DNA from: Vespula vulgaris
Lineage: Eukaryota > Arthropoda > Insecta > Hymenoptera > Vespidae
Direction of reading: 5' to 3'
Length of the DNA stretch: 64,000 nt
Assembly: GCF_905475345.1 (NCBI RefSeq)
Contig: NC_066589.1
Span: 1,829,001-1,893,000 of the forward strand
The notes beneath the pieces were generated by a model. The model was not told where the DNA came from and did no database searches. It saw nothing but the letters and a program-made list of their open reading frames with translations. A program made the position numbers and the translations under genes. Below, piece after piece: positions 1-12,699 of this stretch; within the stretch, counting starts at the first letter, position 1, and every line of letters begins with the position of its first letter.

Positions 1-735
1 TTCTGTTATTTGTATCAAAGTAATACTATATCGAGATATATTTTATTTCAATAATTCATACAATTCCAATACGAAATTCATTCTGCTTTGTAATTAATCG
101 TTCTGTTGAACAACACAATGTTATTTACTCCGAAAGCGAATATTCTGTTAATTAGGTAATAAATGTTATAAAGAAATCATCTGTCCTTTCAAATTCTCTC
201 AATTGTTAAAATCGTTCGCCATGTGTAAACAATGATAAAGGGTATGTTACGAACTAAACAGATAATATTTTAAGAATAAAGCATCCATGAAATAATTATT
301 CCTATGAAATTAACTTAAGTGAAATCAAATTCTTTGTTTATTATTGTTGCAACATCAAACAAGAAAAGAAAAGAAAGAATATGACGCAGACTATGAAAAA
401 AAAAATCTTTTATTCTTTTTTTTTTTGCTTTCTTTTTTTCCACATGGGTTTAATTAGATAAACATCGACTAAACGATCAATAATATTTAGAAAGAAAACA
501 TCCGTGGAGTAAATTATTCCATTGATGAAATGAAATCCTTTATTTACTATTATGTTACAACATCAAAGAAAAGAAAAAAGAAAAATAGAACAAAATGGAC
601 TTTGATTGTGAGAAAAAAACATCCTCTTTTTTATCTTTTGCTCTTTTTCTACATGGATTTAGATAAACATCGACTTTAGCATATGATCGAAAACAAATAA
701 ACCTTGACGATCTCCCCTTATATTTCCTCTTATTT

Positions 736-766
<31 letters not shown>

Positions 767-1484
767 TTTTCCCTTTCTCTCGCTCTCTTTTCTCTCCCTC
801 TTTCTCTCTTTCTCCCTCTCATTTCCTTTCACTATCTATCTCTTCCTCTTCTCACTCATTCATCTCCACGTTCAACATTTTTATCCTCATTCTCTTAGCT
901 TCGAAAAAATAGTAGAATCATTCTCCCTTTTTCTTCGATGTATTTCTTTTTATAAATAATAGGTACGAATTTCCATAAAACTATTCCATTACACTTTGTA
1001 CGATCGATGATGAGTTACTTTCTCTGATATATGAGTTACAGATAAAAAATGATGTCTTTATTGACCTGTCGATAGACATCTCAATACACCATTTGTCTTT
1101 ACTCTTCGTATATGCGAAAAACGAAATAGATCTATTTTTCTTTTTTACGTTTCCGTGCTTTTAGTATATTATATCGTCACATTATACAGTTCATACCTGA
1201 TAAGTTTATGTAAACTTAGTTTGACCATTTTTATTATTTTTCTATAAGTAAAATTACGTACGGTTTTATAAGAAAAATTACAATGCACGAACGGTGCATA
1301 ACAATCCGATAAAATAATTTGGGGTAACACTTTTGATCCAACTTTTAGTATATTTATGTCATAAACATTTATAGCTAATGAATCAAAATACGATAACGAA
1401 AAAAAATAGCTATCCATAAATATCTTTAGTACATAATTTATAAACGTTATTCATCGATAGACAGAAATAATAAAGAGAACATAC
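1..1484. other. Non-coding: intron of the GPCR gene to its right
   Basis: No coding exon is visible. On the minus strand this stretch lies directly downstream of the GPCR first-exon donor, so it is inferred to be the start of that gene's first coding intron, with later exons off the left edge. It contains A-rich and T-rich runs and a CT-rich microsatellite (separate entry). Confidence 0.5.
729..850. repeat. CT-rich microsatellite / polypyrimidine tract
   Basis: Long imperfect (TC)n/(CTCTTT)n run on the plus strand. An open frame across it reads only Leu/Ser/Phe repeats and is not a gene. Confidence 0.9.
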
Positions 1485-1801
1485 CTTCTCATATAGTGAT
1501 ACTTGAAGACAACAGCGATGACAAGTGCGTTGGCTGTGACAGCTAATGCGATGACCGGTACATAAAGAGTAATTAGCAAATAATCCGGTTGTACATGATT
1601 GAAACTATCATATAGATCCCACATCATATTGGCTACAATCGCATTTTGATCGTATACAAAAGTAGCAGTTGTAGAATTCGTCGTCATGGTTGTGCTAACG
1701 AACGGTGTTATGGTCGATGTCGTTGACGTTGACATCGTCGTCATACTTTCGTTATATATTCCAGCATCAAACCAAAAAAAATCACGTAGCGAACGTGTCA
1801 T
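1485..1801 (-). CDS. Class A (rhodopsin-like) neuropeptide-type GPCR, first coding exon, partial
   Basis: Start codon at 1801 and a consensus donor (AG|GTATGT) after 1485, so the exon gives about 105 residues and splices in phase 2 into exons beyond the left edge. The N-terminus has a Thr/Ser-rich stretch (residues about 20-47) with several N-x-S/T sequons, as in an extracellular tail. It is followed by a hydrophobic segment starting YLLITLYVPVIALAVTANAL, which fits TM1 with its conserved Asn, and then basic residues ending in YMR. Ending at MR inside intracellular loop 1, just before the usual S/T-V-T-N motif, is typical of peptide GPCR genes. The ligand class cannot be told from TM1 alone. 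An acceptor-like site is not needed for the chosen Met; 5'UTR exons probably lie further right. What is seen: tail, TM1 and donor. What is inferred: family. Confidence 0.75.
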
Positions 1802-3726
1802 AGTTGTTATTCCCGTAAAAGAGATATTATACTTCCTGTGTATCCCAAGAGATAATCACCATCATCCACATTCAACACCCTTTTGGACTCTTTTTCTTAT
1901 TTTTCTGTTTTCTCAGATCCTTTCCCAGAAGATTAGATCAGGATAATCCAAAGAAAATTTCAGCTACCGTAATACAAACATCGGTAGCTTTTCGAGTATA
2001 TCTGAAGATCCTTTCACCTTCAACATTTTTCTTTTGAAGGGTGTAACCAAGGAGTGGCGTGTCTATTTCCACAAAAAAAAAAAAAGGTTTAATCGTTCGA
2101 TGATGAACTTGTGAATATTTGTTGGAAGATTGAGGAGTGACCGGAAAAAATTATTAAGAAGTGCCTGAAAATGATTGGAAGTTTAAAAGAATGAACATAA
2201 GCGCTAATAATAACTAAAACACGTGTGTAAAATATCCTTGAAGTAAGTGATCTTATGATAAGTGATTAGATGGAATTAAACGGAAGTATTCAATTGAATT
2301 ATATATCAATTTGCTTTACAATTAGTTAATAGTATAAAGCGATCAAGTTCAAGATATATACAGAAAATGATATATTTTTAACCAGTGTACCTTAATTCTT
2401 AATTCTCCTTGATTAAATTTGATCTCGAATTTCTTTCTTTTGAAAAAAAAAAAAAACTATATCTTACATGGATACTCCATATAAAAATATGAAAAGTAGA
2501 TGCGGTTGACTGCAAGAGAAGCAAAATATACCGGACGTATTTTAAATTGTAAAAAGCCAGAGAGATCTTCTAACATGCGATTCGTCTGAAAGAACATCAG
2601 CAAATGAGTACGCGTCTCCTTCTCTTTTTATTCGAATTTACCGAGGACTTGGCAAATATAATATTAAAAAAAAAGACATAAATATATATATATACAATTC
2701 GCTAGAGTGCAAGCGTTATTTTCATTTTGACGTCATATCGTCAGAATTTTTCAAAACCAAGATCAATATGACAGATAATAGAATTCTTTGACTTCCATTA
2801 TTACTCATACGTTTGTCAACGTATTGTTCAAGCTTTAATAGGAAGTACACTCGAGTCCTATACGCTTCGTTATATTCCATTCTTTCTTTCGCGATCCATT
2901 AAGCGTCAAGTTCTTCTCTAACGGAATTGAATTTTCGTCCCAATAGCACGCACTTCTCGCGCCTTTTTTCTCTTTTCTTTTTCCTAGTAATTCCTACATT
3001 GTTCTTTCGATTCGTTAGAGAGTATTATTAGAAGATCATTAATCTCGAAACGATTGCTTCTTTAAAAGAAAATTCTCACGCTTAATTGGATGAAAATCAA
3101 AATAAAATCAGTTATATTCCTTTAGCGAGATCAACCGGATTAAAAGCAATCAATAAAAAAAAAAAGAAAAAAAAACTCGATAGGTATCGAAAAAGATTTT
3201 TAAAAAATCATCCATCGACTAATTAAAAAAATGAACGTGGAATATTTTTTTGTTTTGATTCTCGTGCTATAAATATTTAAATACTTATATATGTACTACG
3301 TGTAATATACAATGTAAAGTGCAATGTACTTTAACATACTTTTTTTTATAATCTGCGATCACGTCTGATTTTGTTATAATTTTTTTTTAATTTCCTTCTA
3401 TACGAGAGAACTAATTTTAATAAAGATTCGAATATACTCAATTTATACGCTTCATTTAATTGACACGACAATAACGAATTCTCTCTTTTTTCTTTTATCT
3501 TCCATTTCATTTAAAATTGTAGCATGCAATGTCTAATTAATTTAAAATATGTATATCAGAAACAATTCATCGATAAATAAGTAAAATTCCACGAAGGTTC
3601 ACCGCTGCGAAAAAGTTTTCTCACAGAAAACTACGAAATAAAGTAAAAGATCGATCTTTTTCATATTCTATCAATATCAACAAAATTTAATTTCGTATCT
3701 GAACTTTTCATCCATATTATATATGT

Positions 3727-3806
3727 ATCTTTCTCTCTTTCTCTCTCCCTCTCTCTCTCTCTCTCTCTTTGTGTATGTGTGTGTGTATATGTGTATGTGT
3801 GTACAC
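3727..3806. repeat. Compound (CT)n-(GT)n microsatellite
   Basis: A run of CT dinucleotides followed by GT/TGTATG repeats. Confidence 0.9.
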
Positions 3807-4310
3807 TTCACTTTTTTTAAATCTTTTTGTGTATCGTATAACTTCATTATTATCCGTAGAATTTAATTACTTACTCGTTTATAACAGAAATAAGAGTGAA
3901 ATTTGATATTATAAATATTAGATGCGTAATAAAATTAAAAAAACAACTTCTTCCTCAACATCATACGAGATCACAAAATCACAATAAACGTTATTCAGTT
4001 TTACTCAAATATAACAAATAACGCGTATCAATTTCATTAGAAACTTATATTCAATATGGCACTTTAACGAACACTATCCTACACTGACGCAACATGATGA
4101 TGGTATAATTTTACCTCAATCAATAATAATACACACACCATATACATTTATAATAACCGCAGAATCTCTCCTAGGTCCATTAAACTAATCACCGTCATCA
4201 CCAAAATTAAAAGAGCAAGAAATTTTTCCTCTACGATCGCCATGTCCGATTTTCGTTGGGATCCTAATTTTATCGCAAGGTCCTTCGTCGAAATTTCGAT
4301 TTCTTTCCGG

Positions 4311-4410
4311 TTTCTTTTCTCTCTCTCTCTCTCTCTCTCCCTCTCCCTCTCTCTTTCTCTCTCTTCCTCTCTCTTTCTCTCTCTCTCCCTTTTCTCTCTT
4401 TTTCTCTGTC
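4311..4410. repeat. CT-rich microsatellite
   Basis: Imperfect (CT)n tract of about 100 bp. The minus-strand reading frame across it encodes only Glu/Arg/Lys repeats and is judged spurious. Confidence 0.9.
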
Positions 4411-4489
4411 TCGTTTGAAATAAAAATGAAGAAGAAAAAATGAAAAAGAAAAATAGAATCTATAAAATAAAATTTATTCGCGATCACCG

Positions 4490-4700
4490 ACCGTTATTAT
4501 TTCAACGCGTACCGCGAACTTTTTCGTTCGTTGTCGCCGACGACAAAGCAGAAAGAAGAATCGTGGCATACTGGAGGGAATAGAATCGTGACTCCCGCCG
4601 AAGGTGTTGAAGGCGCCGCCGTAGTCGTATAAACGAGCCCACCTACACCTCATTGCCGAGAACGCGCCTGCGTCTTTCATCTTTTCGTCTCTTCCTCATC
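4490..4700 (-). promoter_or_regulatory. CpG-richer island, possible promoter/5' exon of the GPCR gene
   Basis: GC and CpG content is clearly above the flanking AT-rich DNA, with clusters of CG dinucleotides. It lies about 2.8 kb upstream of the GPCR start on the same strand. An open frame of 68 codons is present but has no recognisable domain. A non-coding first exon or promoter is the simplest reading; this is inference. Confidence 0.3.
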
Positions 4701-4754
4701 CTTCGCGCTTTCATAACGAAAACCAAGAGCTTTCGTATCTATCTTCTTCTTGAG

Positions 4755-5060
4755 ATTATTTACGAATAGTTCTCCAATCGAAATATATTGGATTAAACAA
4801 TAAATAGATAATGTTAATAAAACCATTTTCAGAATTGCATATCTCTAAATAAACAACACTAGTATTTTGTACACAAAATACTGACATTATTTATTAGCTC
4901 GAATTATTTATGAATTGTTTCTCGATCGATATACATTGGATTAGCCAATAAGTAATGTTAATAAAGCCAACTCCGCTATTTTATATCTAAATAAACAACA
5001 GTAGTATTTTCTGCTATTGAAAATTCTAACATTAGATACTTATTGGCTAATCTAATACTT
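4755..5060. repeat. Duplicated foldback (MITE-like) sequence
   Basis: Two diverged direct copies (about 4755-4870 and 4897-5010) share the order ATTGGATTA, TAATGTTAATAAA, CTAAATAAACAACA and AGTATTTT. The arm at about 5023-5057 is the reverse complement of 4934-4962 (ATTAGCCAATAAG). A short perfect palindrome lies at 4861-4882. Together these make a foldback structure resembling a degraded MITE. No terminal target-site duplication could be fixed by eye. Confidence 0.5.
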
Positions 5061-6739
5061 GTACATATTCGTAGAAAATTTGTACATTTTTCATAAATTC
5101 TTATTGCATACGCGTTGTTCTTTTATACATTATACATAATATACTTACTTGCGCTTATCAATTATGTGAAGTTTTGTGATATTTATTTTTATCGACACAT
5201 TACTTTTGTTTACGTTCTTGATCTTCCATGTAAAAGTAAACTAAAAAATCTCGTTTTTGGCAAATATATTGGAATATTTGATTTTCTCATATCTTTGGAC
5301 GTTACATTGCTCAACTTTGAACGATAATCATAAAGTAGAGCAGAATCGAATACGAATTGATAGTCACATCTCTGTTTAAACGATCATTATTTGTTACAAA
5401 AATATTTACGACATGGTTCATCAAATATCTGTTCAATGAATTAGCGTGCAATCGAAAAATTATTGATATAAATGTTATTGCGATATATGATTCTTTTAAA
5501 TTCAATAGCCATGTAACTATACGTATATACAATCATGATATTTTTAATATATATATCGTATCTCGTTGTAAACTTCATAGACATTTACTATCAAATAAAT
5601 GTATCACTAATTTTATATTAAAATAATAATCGCATGTCTATATTATAATCAAACTACTATATAATTCAAAATAATCAATTGTTCTGCGTCCAATCGTACG
5701 ATATATATTACACCGCAACGAGACACGATATTTATAATATAATAACATCAGCACACATCAATCAGTAGTCAATATCATCACTTAAGCAATATGAACTTAA
5801 TAGCTTTACGATCCAATAATTTATTTATTCGTGATACGAGTAATTTGATAAAATTCCAATTAATAAAAAAATCATCCGATTGCCATGCAGTAAAAAAATA
5901 AAAACAAAAAAACAAATGCATTTATCGTGAAACAGAATGAAATGATTTTTTTACATAATCCCGTAATCATAATATTGAATTTAGTTTAATTCCTTCTTCG
6001 ATCGATAAGTTTAATTTGAAATCACGTTCAACAAACAAAGAGAAATCGAGAGTAATTACGTTGTGAATTTTCCAGTACGACAATTTCTACTGTAAAAGAA
6101 AAAAAGGTAAAAATGAAGATAGAAAGAAAGAAAGAGAGAGAGAGTAGAGAGCGCGCGTGAAATTCTCACATAGGTAACTCATTACGTCGATATCGTTGCT
6201 TCTGTCATCGACAGAGACATATCATTTGATAGCAAAAGCCAATTGAAACTACGTCAACTTTAACATCATTTCTATACTTCGTCAACCATATCCATAGTTC
6301 TTCTCCTTGTTCCTTTTATCTTCCTCTTCTTGACTGCGTTCCTTAGAAATTCACATTTCTATCGAATGCTAGTCGTGTTTGTTATAATAACTAACAATAG
6401 TTTCAATAACGACGAAATTATTTTATTAACTGATCCTTTAAAATTCTCTTCGTAGTTTTTCTTTAACAAAACATTGCTTTCACATGATATGTATATATAC
6501 ATATGTGTGTGTGTTTGTGTGTATATACGATACGGTGAAACGAAGCTTAGAAATGAATGAAAATTGCATCAAACTAATCGATTCATTTGATCCAATCACT
6601 TCGTTTTTTCCAGCTACTCGAGGTTCTTTCTTTCGAATAATACTGGTTGCATCGATAGAATGACAAAAAAACGTTCTGTCACGTAGAAATTAATCGTAGA
6701 GTGGAAATCAACGTGGAAGTTCATCTTCGATATAGGAGA

Positions 6740-9048
6740 TCACACGTTATTGGCATGTAGAATCACCAGATATGTCATTATTCCCGAAGCTATCTGTAAA
6801 AGTAAAGATGATATATTTATTGATTATTGATGAAAAAACAATTTGATATTATGTAAGTGTGTTTTAAGGAAAAAAAAGAAAAAAAAAAGCTGAGTTATAT
6901 TAACTTTCTCAGCTTCGTATCGTCTTACGGAAAGAAGAAGAGACAGATCGATGCGAATCAAGCCAGCGGCAGCGAAAAAATAGACTTTCCTTAGCTGAAA
7001 ATATGCCGCAGCCTCGATGTTATCCTGTAATTACAAGAAGCAGATCGATAAAGTTGCAAAGAGAAAAAAAGAAAGAGAGAGAGAGGAAGAGAAAGATAAA
7101 AAAAAAGGACTACAAAAACAGAAAGATCGTGAAGCAATGCTCTGATAAAAGTAATCCTTCGGTCTAATTATTACACTGTAATTAACTGTCGAAGAACAAC
7201 GATAATCTAGAAGCAAACGAATAATACGTAGGACGAGAGTAGTCTTGATATTCGAACTTGAAAGATCTTCGATTTCAACGAAAATCGTGAGAACTTTTAA
7301 ATTGAAACAGAACGCAAACAAGAAAATGTCTGAAAAAAGAAATTAAAAGAGAGACATTTTTCCGATAGATCTCACCTGGGTGAAATTTCGTTTTCCGATG
7401 ACTGAGGAAAGTGGTGAAAAGGCAATTTTTCCGACGTCGTTTGCCTGGAAATATCAATACGATGCAACATTATTTGTATGAAAATGAAACATTCTTTTTT
7501 AACTTTACTGATCTCACCTGAGATGCCGTAGCATGACAAATAGCTATGATCAAAAAAAGATTCCCGACGCAAGCAGAAATCAACAAGGATTCTCGTACCA
7601 GCAAGAGAGTCGGTAATTCGTCACCTCCATTGATCGTATAGAGTCTCGAAAGTGTGTTAAAAGACATACTGATGATCCAAAAGAAAAGTGGAGCCGCATA
7701 AACCGAATTTATGATTTGAGTCGCATTCGACAAGCAACAATGTAACCACCATATTTCTTCCAACCGAAAATTCACTCTCGACCGTTCCAGGACCATGATC
7801 TTTCCATCTGCAATTATAAATAATAAACGTTAACGCAAAACGCTGACGAGGTGCAAAAGTAGAAAGGGAATTAAATTCAAAGATAGAAATATTCTCTTTT
7901 CAATCGTTATCAATAAATTTACTTTTATATTGAAACCCATTGGATTCATGCATATACAAGAGAAATTCATATTTTCAGTTATGGAAATGGGATAGAATAA
8001 ATTTGATACACACGTGATCCCGCGTAAAGGTAAAAATTTAATAAAATATGTGTGAAAAATAAGTAAGATATATTTGATGTTAATATACTTTGTATTATCA
8101 AAATAATATATATCTTAGTATATACTATAATCAAAAAAATATTTTTACAATAAATTTGTGGAATAACATACAAACCGAACGATATTTCGTTTAACACTTA
8201 ATTTCATTTTAACGATACTTTAATAAAGTGGCTTCATAATAATTGTTCATTGAAATTAATCGTTCCACGGAATAATAACGAAAATGAACCATAATTAAAA
8301 TTCAAAGTGAAGTACTTTAATACATACATATTATCTTGTAGAGTCGGGGAAGCTTGAAAAAACATTACGTAAATATAACAAAAGAATGAAACTTAGATCG
8401 TTAATAAAACTGGTCTTATACATTAATTCGTCGTTCACAATGTTTGATATATATCAATGTTACGTGCGTAGAGGGACATTAAAGGGTTCAATCGATTACT
8501 TGTCAACCTAGAAACGAGCTTGGTAGCTTTCTTTGAGATATGTGACGAAACGATACCACACCAGTGGTTACCGTTCTAAGAGAAAACCGAATGGTCTGTA
8601 TGTGTGTGCAAGCGTTTACGATAAAGAAAATGAAGATTCATAAGCGAAGAAAAAATAGAGAAACGAAGAAAAAGAAGAAAAAGGAAGAAAGATAAAAGAA
8701 GAAAATAGAGAAGACAAGAAACGATCTCGTTTTTTCGTTCTATCTTTCGAATCGATCGTAACATGTGATAAATAAAAGACACAAATAAACGAATGGAAAA
8801 TGTCCTCGATAAAAGATCAGAATAGCACGTCAAGGAATGAACTCACCTTCGGAAAGTAACAATATCTCACAAAGCCTTCGAAATCTTTGATAGAGGAGAA
8901 AGGACAATCCGACAAATTTCAATAGCTGCATCGATATCGCAGCGTTCACCATCCCATAAGTGATCCCATTGAACATCGGCGCAGATTCTTCGCAACTGTG
9001 CACATACATACACGTACACCCACGCGCACATACTCACAATAATTTGAA

Positions 9049-9087
<39 letters not shown>

Positions 9088-9989
9088 AGAAGAAATACAG
9101 AAAATACGCTTGAATCAGGAACGAAAGATTACGTTATAAGATTAAAAGTTAAAACGTCTATCTGATTCAATTCAATGCGACTATAAAAACATTGATTGAA
9201 GCAATGAGAAAAGATAAATAGCAAATTATTATAATTCACGTTAGAACTGTCAAGAAATACACACTGTGAATTTATATTTCAGTATTTATTGATATTTCTG
9301 TTTTATATCATATGACCATATCACCTAGAAATCATAAAACACATATCCAATGTCCGTGGTACTTACTCGTTAAAATAAGAAGCGATGAAATGTAATTACC
9401 TTCGTAGAATGGTGAATAAAAACAGAAAAAGAAATAAAGAAAAAATATATAAATAAATAAGAATATGATGATGTTATAATTCCGAAGTCATGAAACATCA
9501 CGGAACGTAAAAATATCGTAAAAAGGGGGAAGTCTCCCCAGTATCTTACCAGTAGCTCGTATATCCAACGGCAAACCAAACCAAGAAAGTAATTAAGACT
9601 AAAGCTTGGCACATGCGACGAATCTTATTGCTTTTAGTTGGACGTTCGTTAAATCTCGTGGTGCGATCGAAGTTTCGTAATTGGGCGAAGGCAGCATGAA
9701 TTTTCCAGTTCCAGGTAATCGAGAGAATAGCATCGGTAAAGAGACAAATATAAGATAGACTTGTTCTTGCAAAAGTCAACAAAAAGCTCTTGTACTCGAG
9801 TTCAGTATCGACGATTATTAAATAGAGGCCAATGATACAGGTACTCAGATATATGGACATCCATAAAAGCGTGTATATCATGCCACGTTTCGTAATTAAA
9901 ATATCTTCCTCGGTTATAACGTGTGGTCCAAATCCGAAGAATCTTGATGCTTGTAGAAAAGGTTCTATGTCACGAGTCAACCCTACCAT
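6740..9989 (-). CDS. Gustatory receptor (7tm_7 family)
   Basis: Six exons: 9550-9989, 8847-8995, 7518-7807, 7376-7444, 6929-7024, 6740-6793. All introns are GT-AG and the model gives 365 residues. The protein is a multi-pass membrane chemoreceptor of the insect Gr family. The N-terminus (FLQASRFFGFGP) resembles the family's first cytoplasmic segment, TM1-TM2 follow in exon 1, and the penultimate exon has the FFAAAG...IDLSLLLS segment. The last exon ends IMTYLVILHANNV, matching the family's C-terminal TYhhhhhQF signature, although the usual QF is replaced here by HA. The phase 0 introns near the C-terminus are also typical of Gr genes. The start Met is at 9989, but an acceptor lies at about 10029 in the same open frame, so an additional upstream coding exon cannot be excluded; 365 aa is slightly short for the family. 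The ligand is unknown. Confidence 0.88.
9051..9085. repeat. (GA)n microsatellite in Gr intron 1
   Basis: GAGAGA run within the first intron of the gustatory receptor gene. Confidence 0.9.
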
Positions 9990-12443
9990 TCTTCGTGATC
10001 CAACCGAGCTCTCTTCTACGAGATGTATTCTGAAAAGACAAAATTAATATAATAAGATAACAATTTAATAAACATCCTCCTGTATAGTGAAACATTTCGA
10101 TGGTAATACCAGAAAAAAAAAAATTGGTAAAAGCAAAGCGTTCTTATGATAAATGCGTAGTTTCTAACTAGAGCTACTACACTAGAGTTGAAGTTACTAA
10201 AGCATTCGGAAAACTAACTGAACTCCAAACGCGCTTTCTCTTCTATTGATCCAGAAATCCCCATACAGAACGATTACATCTATTCTACGTATGTTATATA
10301 AGAATTTTTTAACACGCATAACAAATCATATTAATTAAATCTATCTAATTATATACTGGATGTGAAGAATAAAATATAAAGATGTAAAGCATAGATGTAA
10401 AAATCAATTTATAACTAATAAACTATACGTAGAGTGTACGTACATCTATTATACATTCTATTAACGATGATATCTATGAATCCTATGATCATCTTAATAA
10501 ATGTCCAAATAAAACAAAATTCTGAACCTTCAATACAAATAATGACTACTTAAAGCCGGAAGCAAATCCTCAATCATGCTATCCTTCAAATGTATTCGTG
10601 TCTATCGTCGGTCATCATCGAGATTAATGAAAATGCTAGGACGATAAGGAACATTGCGGATATCACATAGACTATCTCTAGATATGTACAACGAACAGTT
10701 AAAATGATTTACGAGCAAAAAAACATTCTTTTCTTTCGTCCGATCGTATTCCTTTCATCGTTAGCGCGTAACATTACTAAGTTAAAGGACTGTAGGAGTT
10801 TGAACGACCGTGAAAGTGCCTGTATATCTTTTTTAAAAGTAACAACGAAAACAAAATGAAGATCTTAGCTGATATTTTTTCATTTTTGTTTTTACGACAA
10901 TAATTTTACAGTACTGAAGTGCAGAGGATAATGAAACGTGTCCAGGATCCAGTGCATTCGAATTAAACTCTCTTTTCTGGAACGGATGGATGGCAGCCAT
11001 TTTTCAAGTCGAAGCAACGTCCTGGAAAACAAAATCTTCGAGAATACATTTACTATATAAATTTAATTTTCCCATACAGTTACGGAATTAAATGTAATCG
11101 AAGAAATACATCGATGAGATATAGCGTGCAAGAGATTAAGTTTCAATAACAAAAATGAAAATTGAATCTCGTTCAATATGAATTTGAATCGAAGTAACGT
11201 GCTATTGATCAACGTTACCTTTACGAAATGATTCTCTTTTCTTTCTTCCTGTTCTCTTGGTTGAACTTCTACACTCGTTATTGGGAAAAATGTAACATCA
11301 CCATTACTAATTCTATGCATATTCAACGTTTTTTATTATCATTCGAGTTTCTAAGTATTTCTAAACAATGCGATCGTACCGATAAATGAAGTAGGTAAGT
11401 CAACTTTGAAAAAAAATGTTCAAACTCCTACATATAAATTCTTTCTGGTACGATCTCTCCCTTACGACGACGCGATGACTACTACTATAAAACTAGAACT
11501 ACCTATTGCTCGACAGCTTGAATACGCTGAGGCTTCCTTCTTTCATTCTATAACCTTTTCCAGCAAAACAGTTTCGAGAATACCACGTTCCTCAGCCTAC
11601 CTCGAGGACAACTTTGTCTTCGTCGAACGGGGTTAGATAAATAATATGGACAAGCGTTGAAGGGTCGAAACGATGAAGCACTTTGGAAACGATACAGATC
11701 TTAAGTCACACATGACATACGTATTGGGAATCACATAACATAGCAAAACGATAAAGCTTTCAATGGCCAATAACAAGAGGTCTTATAATCCATAACAGGA
11801 CTACTACCAAGTCGAAGGATAATGTTATGAAAATATAAAGATAAAAATGTCAAGGGAAGCAACAGCTGTTGATCGTAAATCGTCACGACGTAAAAATAAT
11901 GATTCTTTTCGAAGCAATTACAATTATAAGTGGCACGCGATACTTATGAACTACATGTTACAACGGCCTTGACCTATCTCTAACTATTATCATCTTTCGA
12001 TGATCAGAAAACTTGCACAACGTAATTACTAAATATTGGATATTTATTTTTTGATTTAAAAATAATAAGAAATGGAATAATGACGTTTATTTTGTTTTAT
12101 TTATTTTTTTTTTATTTTTTTATCACCGTTAACGTTACTGAAGAGCGATTTCATAATAAATAATTTAAAATGCAAGATCTAATAATAAACATTCTTTACT
12201 TCACCCGGTACATGGACAAATAATCACATCAAGATCATCACATATTTGATAAATTTCTTTGAAACAACATTGTCAGAGCGCATACACTTCCAATTACTTA
12301 CCGTCGTTTATAAGATCGTGCAAGAGATACCTTATATGATGAATAACAGTATACGTGTAAGTATAAAATTACAGAATGTAATGAAGAAGAAAATCAAAAA
12401 AGAAAACACTTAAAAAATCGAAGATTATCGAAATTTGTTATTT

Positions 12444-12445
<2 letters not shown>

Positions 12446-12488
<43 letters not shown>

Positions 12489-12501
12489 ACGCACACACAT
12501 T

Positions 12502-12533
<32 letters not shown>
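12446..12533. repeat. Compound (GT)n-(AT)n microsatellite
   Basis: About 40 bp of TG repeats, a short CA-rich spacer, then about 28 bp of AT repeats. Confidence 0.95.
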
Positions 12534-12535
<2 letters not shown>

Positions 12536-12699
12536 CTCTATATAATCTACATGTAATATCTATAATTATATAGAAATTAAATAAAATATATTTTAACAAA
12601 TATAATTTAAAATAACGTAAAAATGTTAAATCAAATATAACATTGAATAAATTACATACATATATATGATTGAACTTTTAAAAGTATTACATATCCCGC

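Larger units (their letters stand above)
1802..6739. other. Gene-free upstream region of the GPCR gene / 3' flank of the Gr gene
   Basis: About 4.9 kb with no convincing coding exon. It holds CT and GT microsatellites, a CpG-richer island near 4.49-4.69 kb that may be the promoter or non-coding first exon of the GPCR gene, and a duplicated foldback sequence at 4755-5060. Open frames here are either low complexity or lack splice and codon support. Confidence 0.5.

Noticed and set aside
704..898. 64-codon frame on plus
   Set aside because: It is a translated CT microsatellite (Ser/Leu/Phe repeats) with no coding character.
4185..4680. Two overlapping minus-strand frames of 100 and 68 codons
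   Set aside because: The first is a Glu/Arg translation of a CT repeat; the second lies in a CpG-richer island with no domain and no splice support, better read as promoter/5'UTR.
10586..10654. Minus-strand 22-codon frame starting MFLIVLAFSLISMM
   Set aside because: Looks like a signal peptide or membrane helix but is too short, has no splice sites around it and no conserved context; chance hydrophobic reading.
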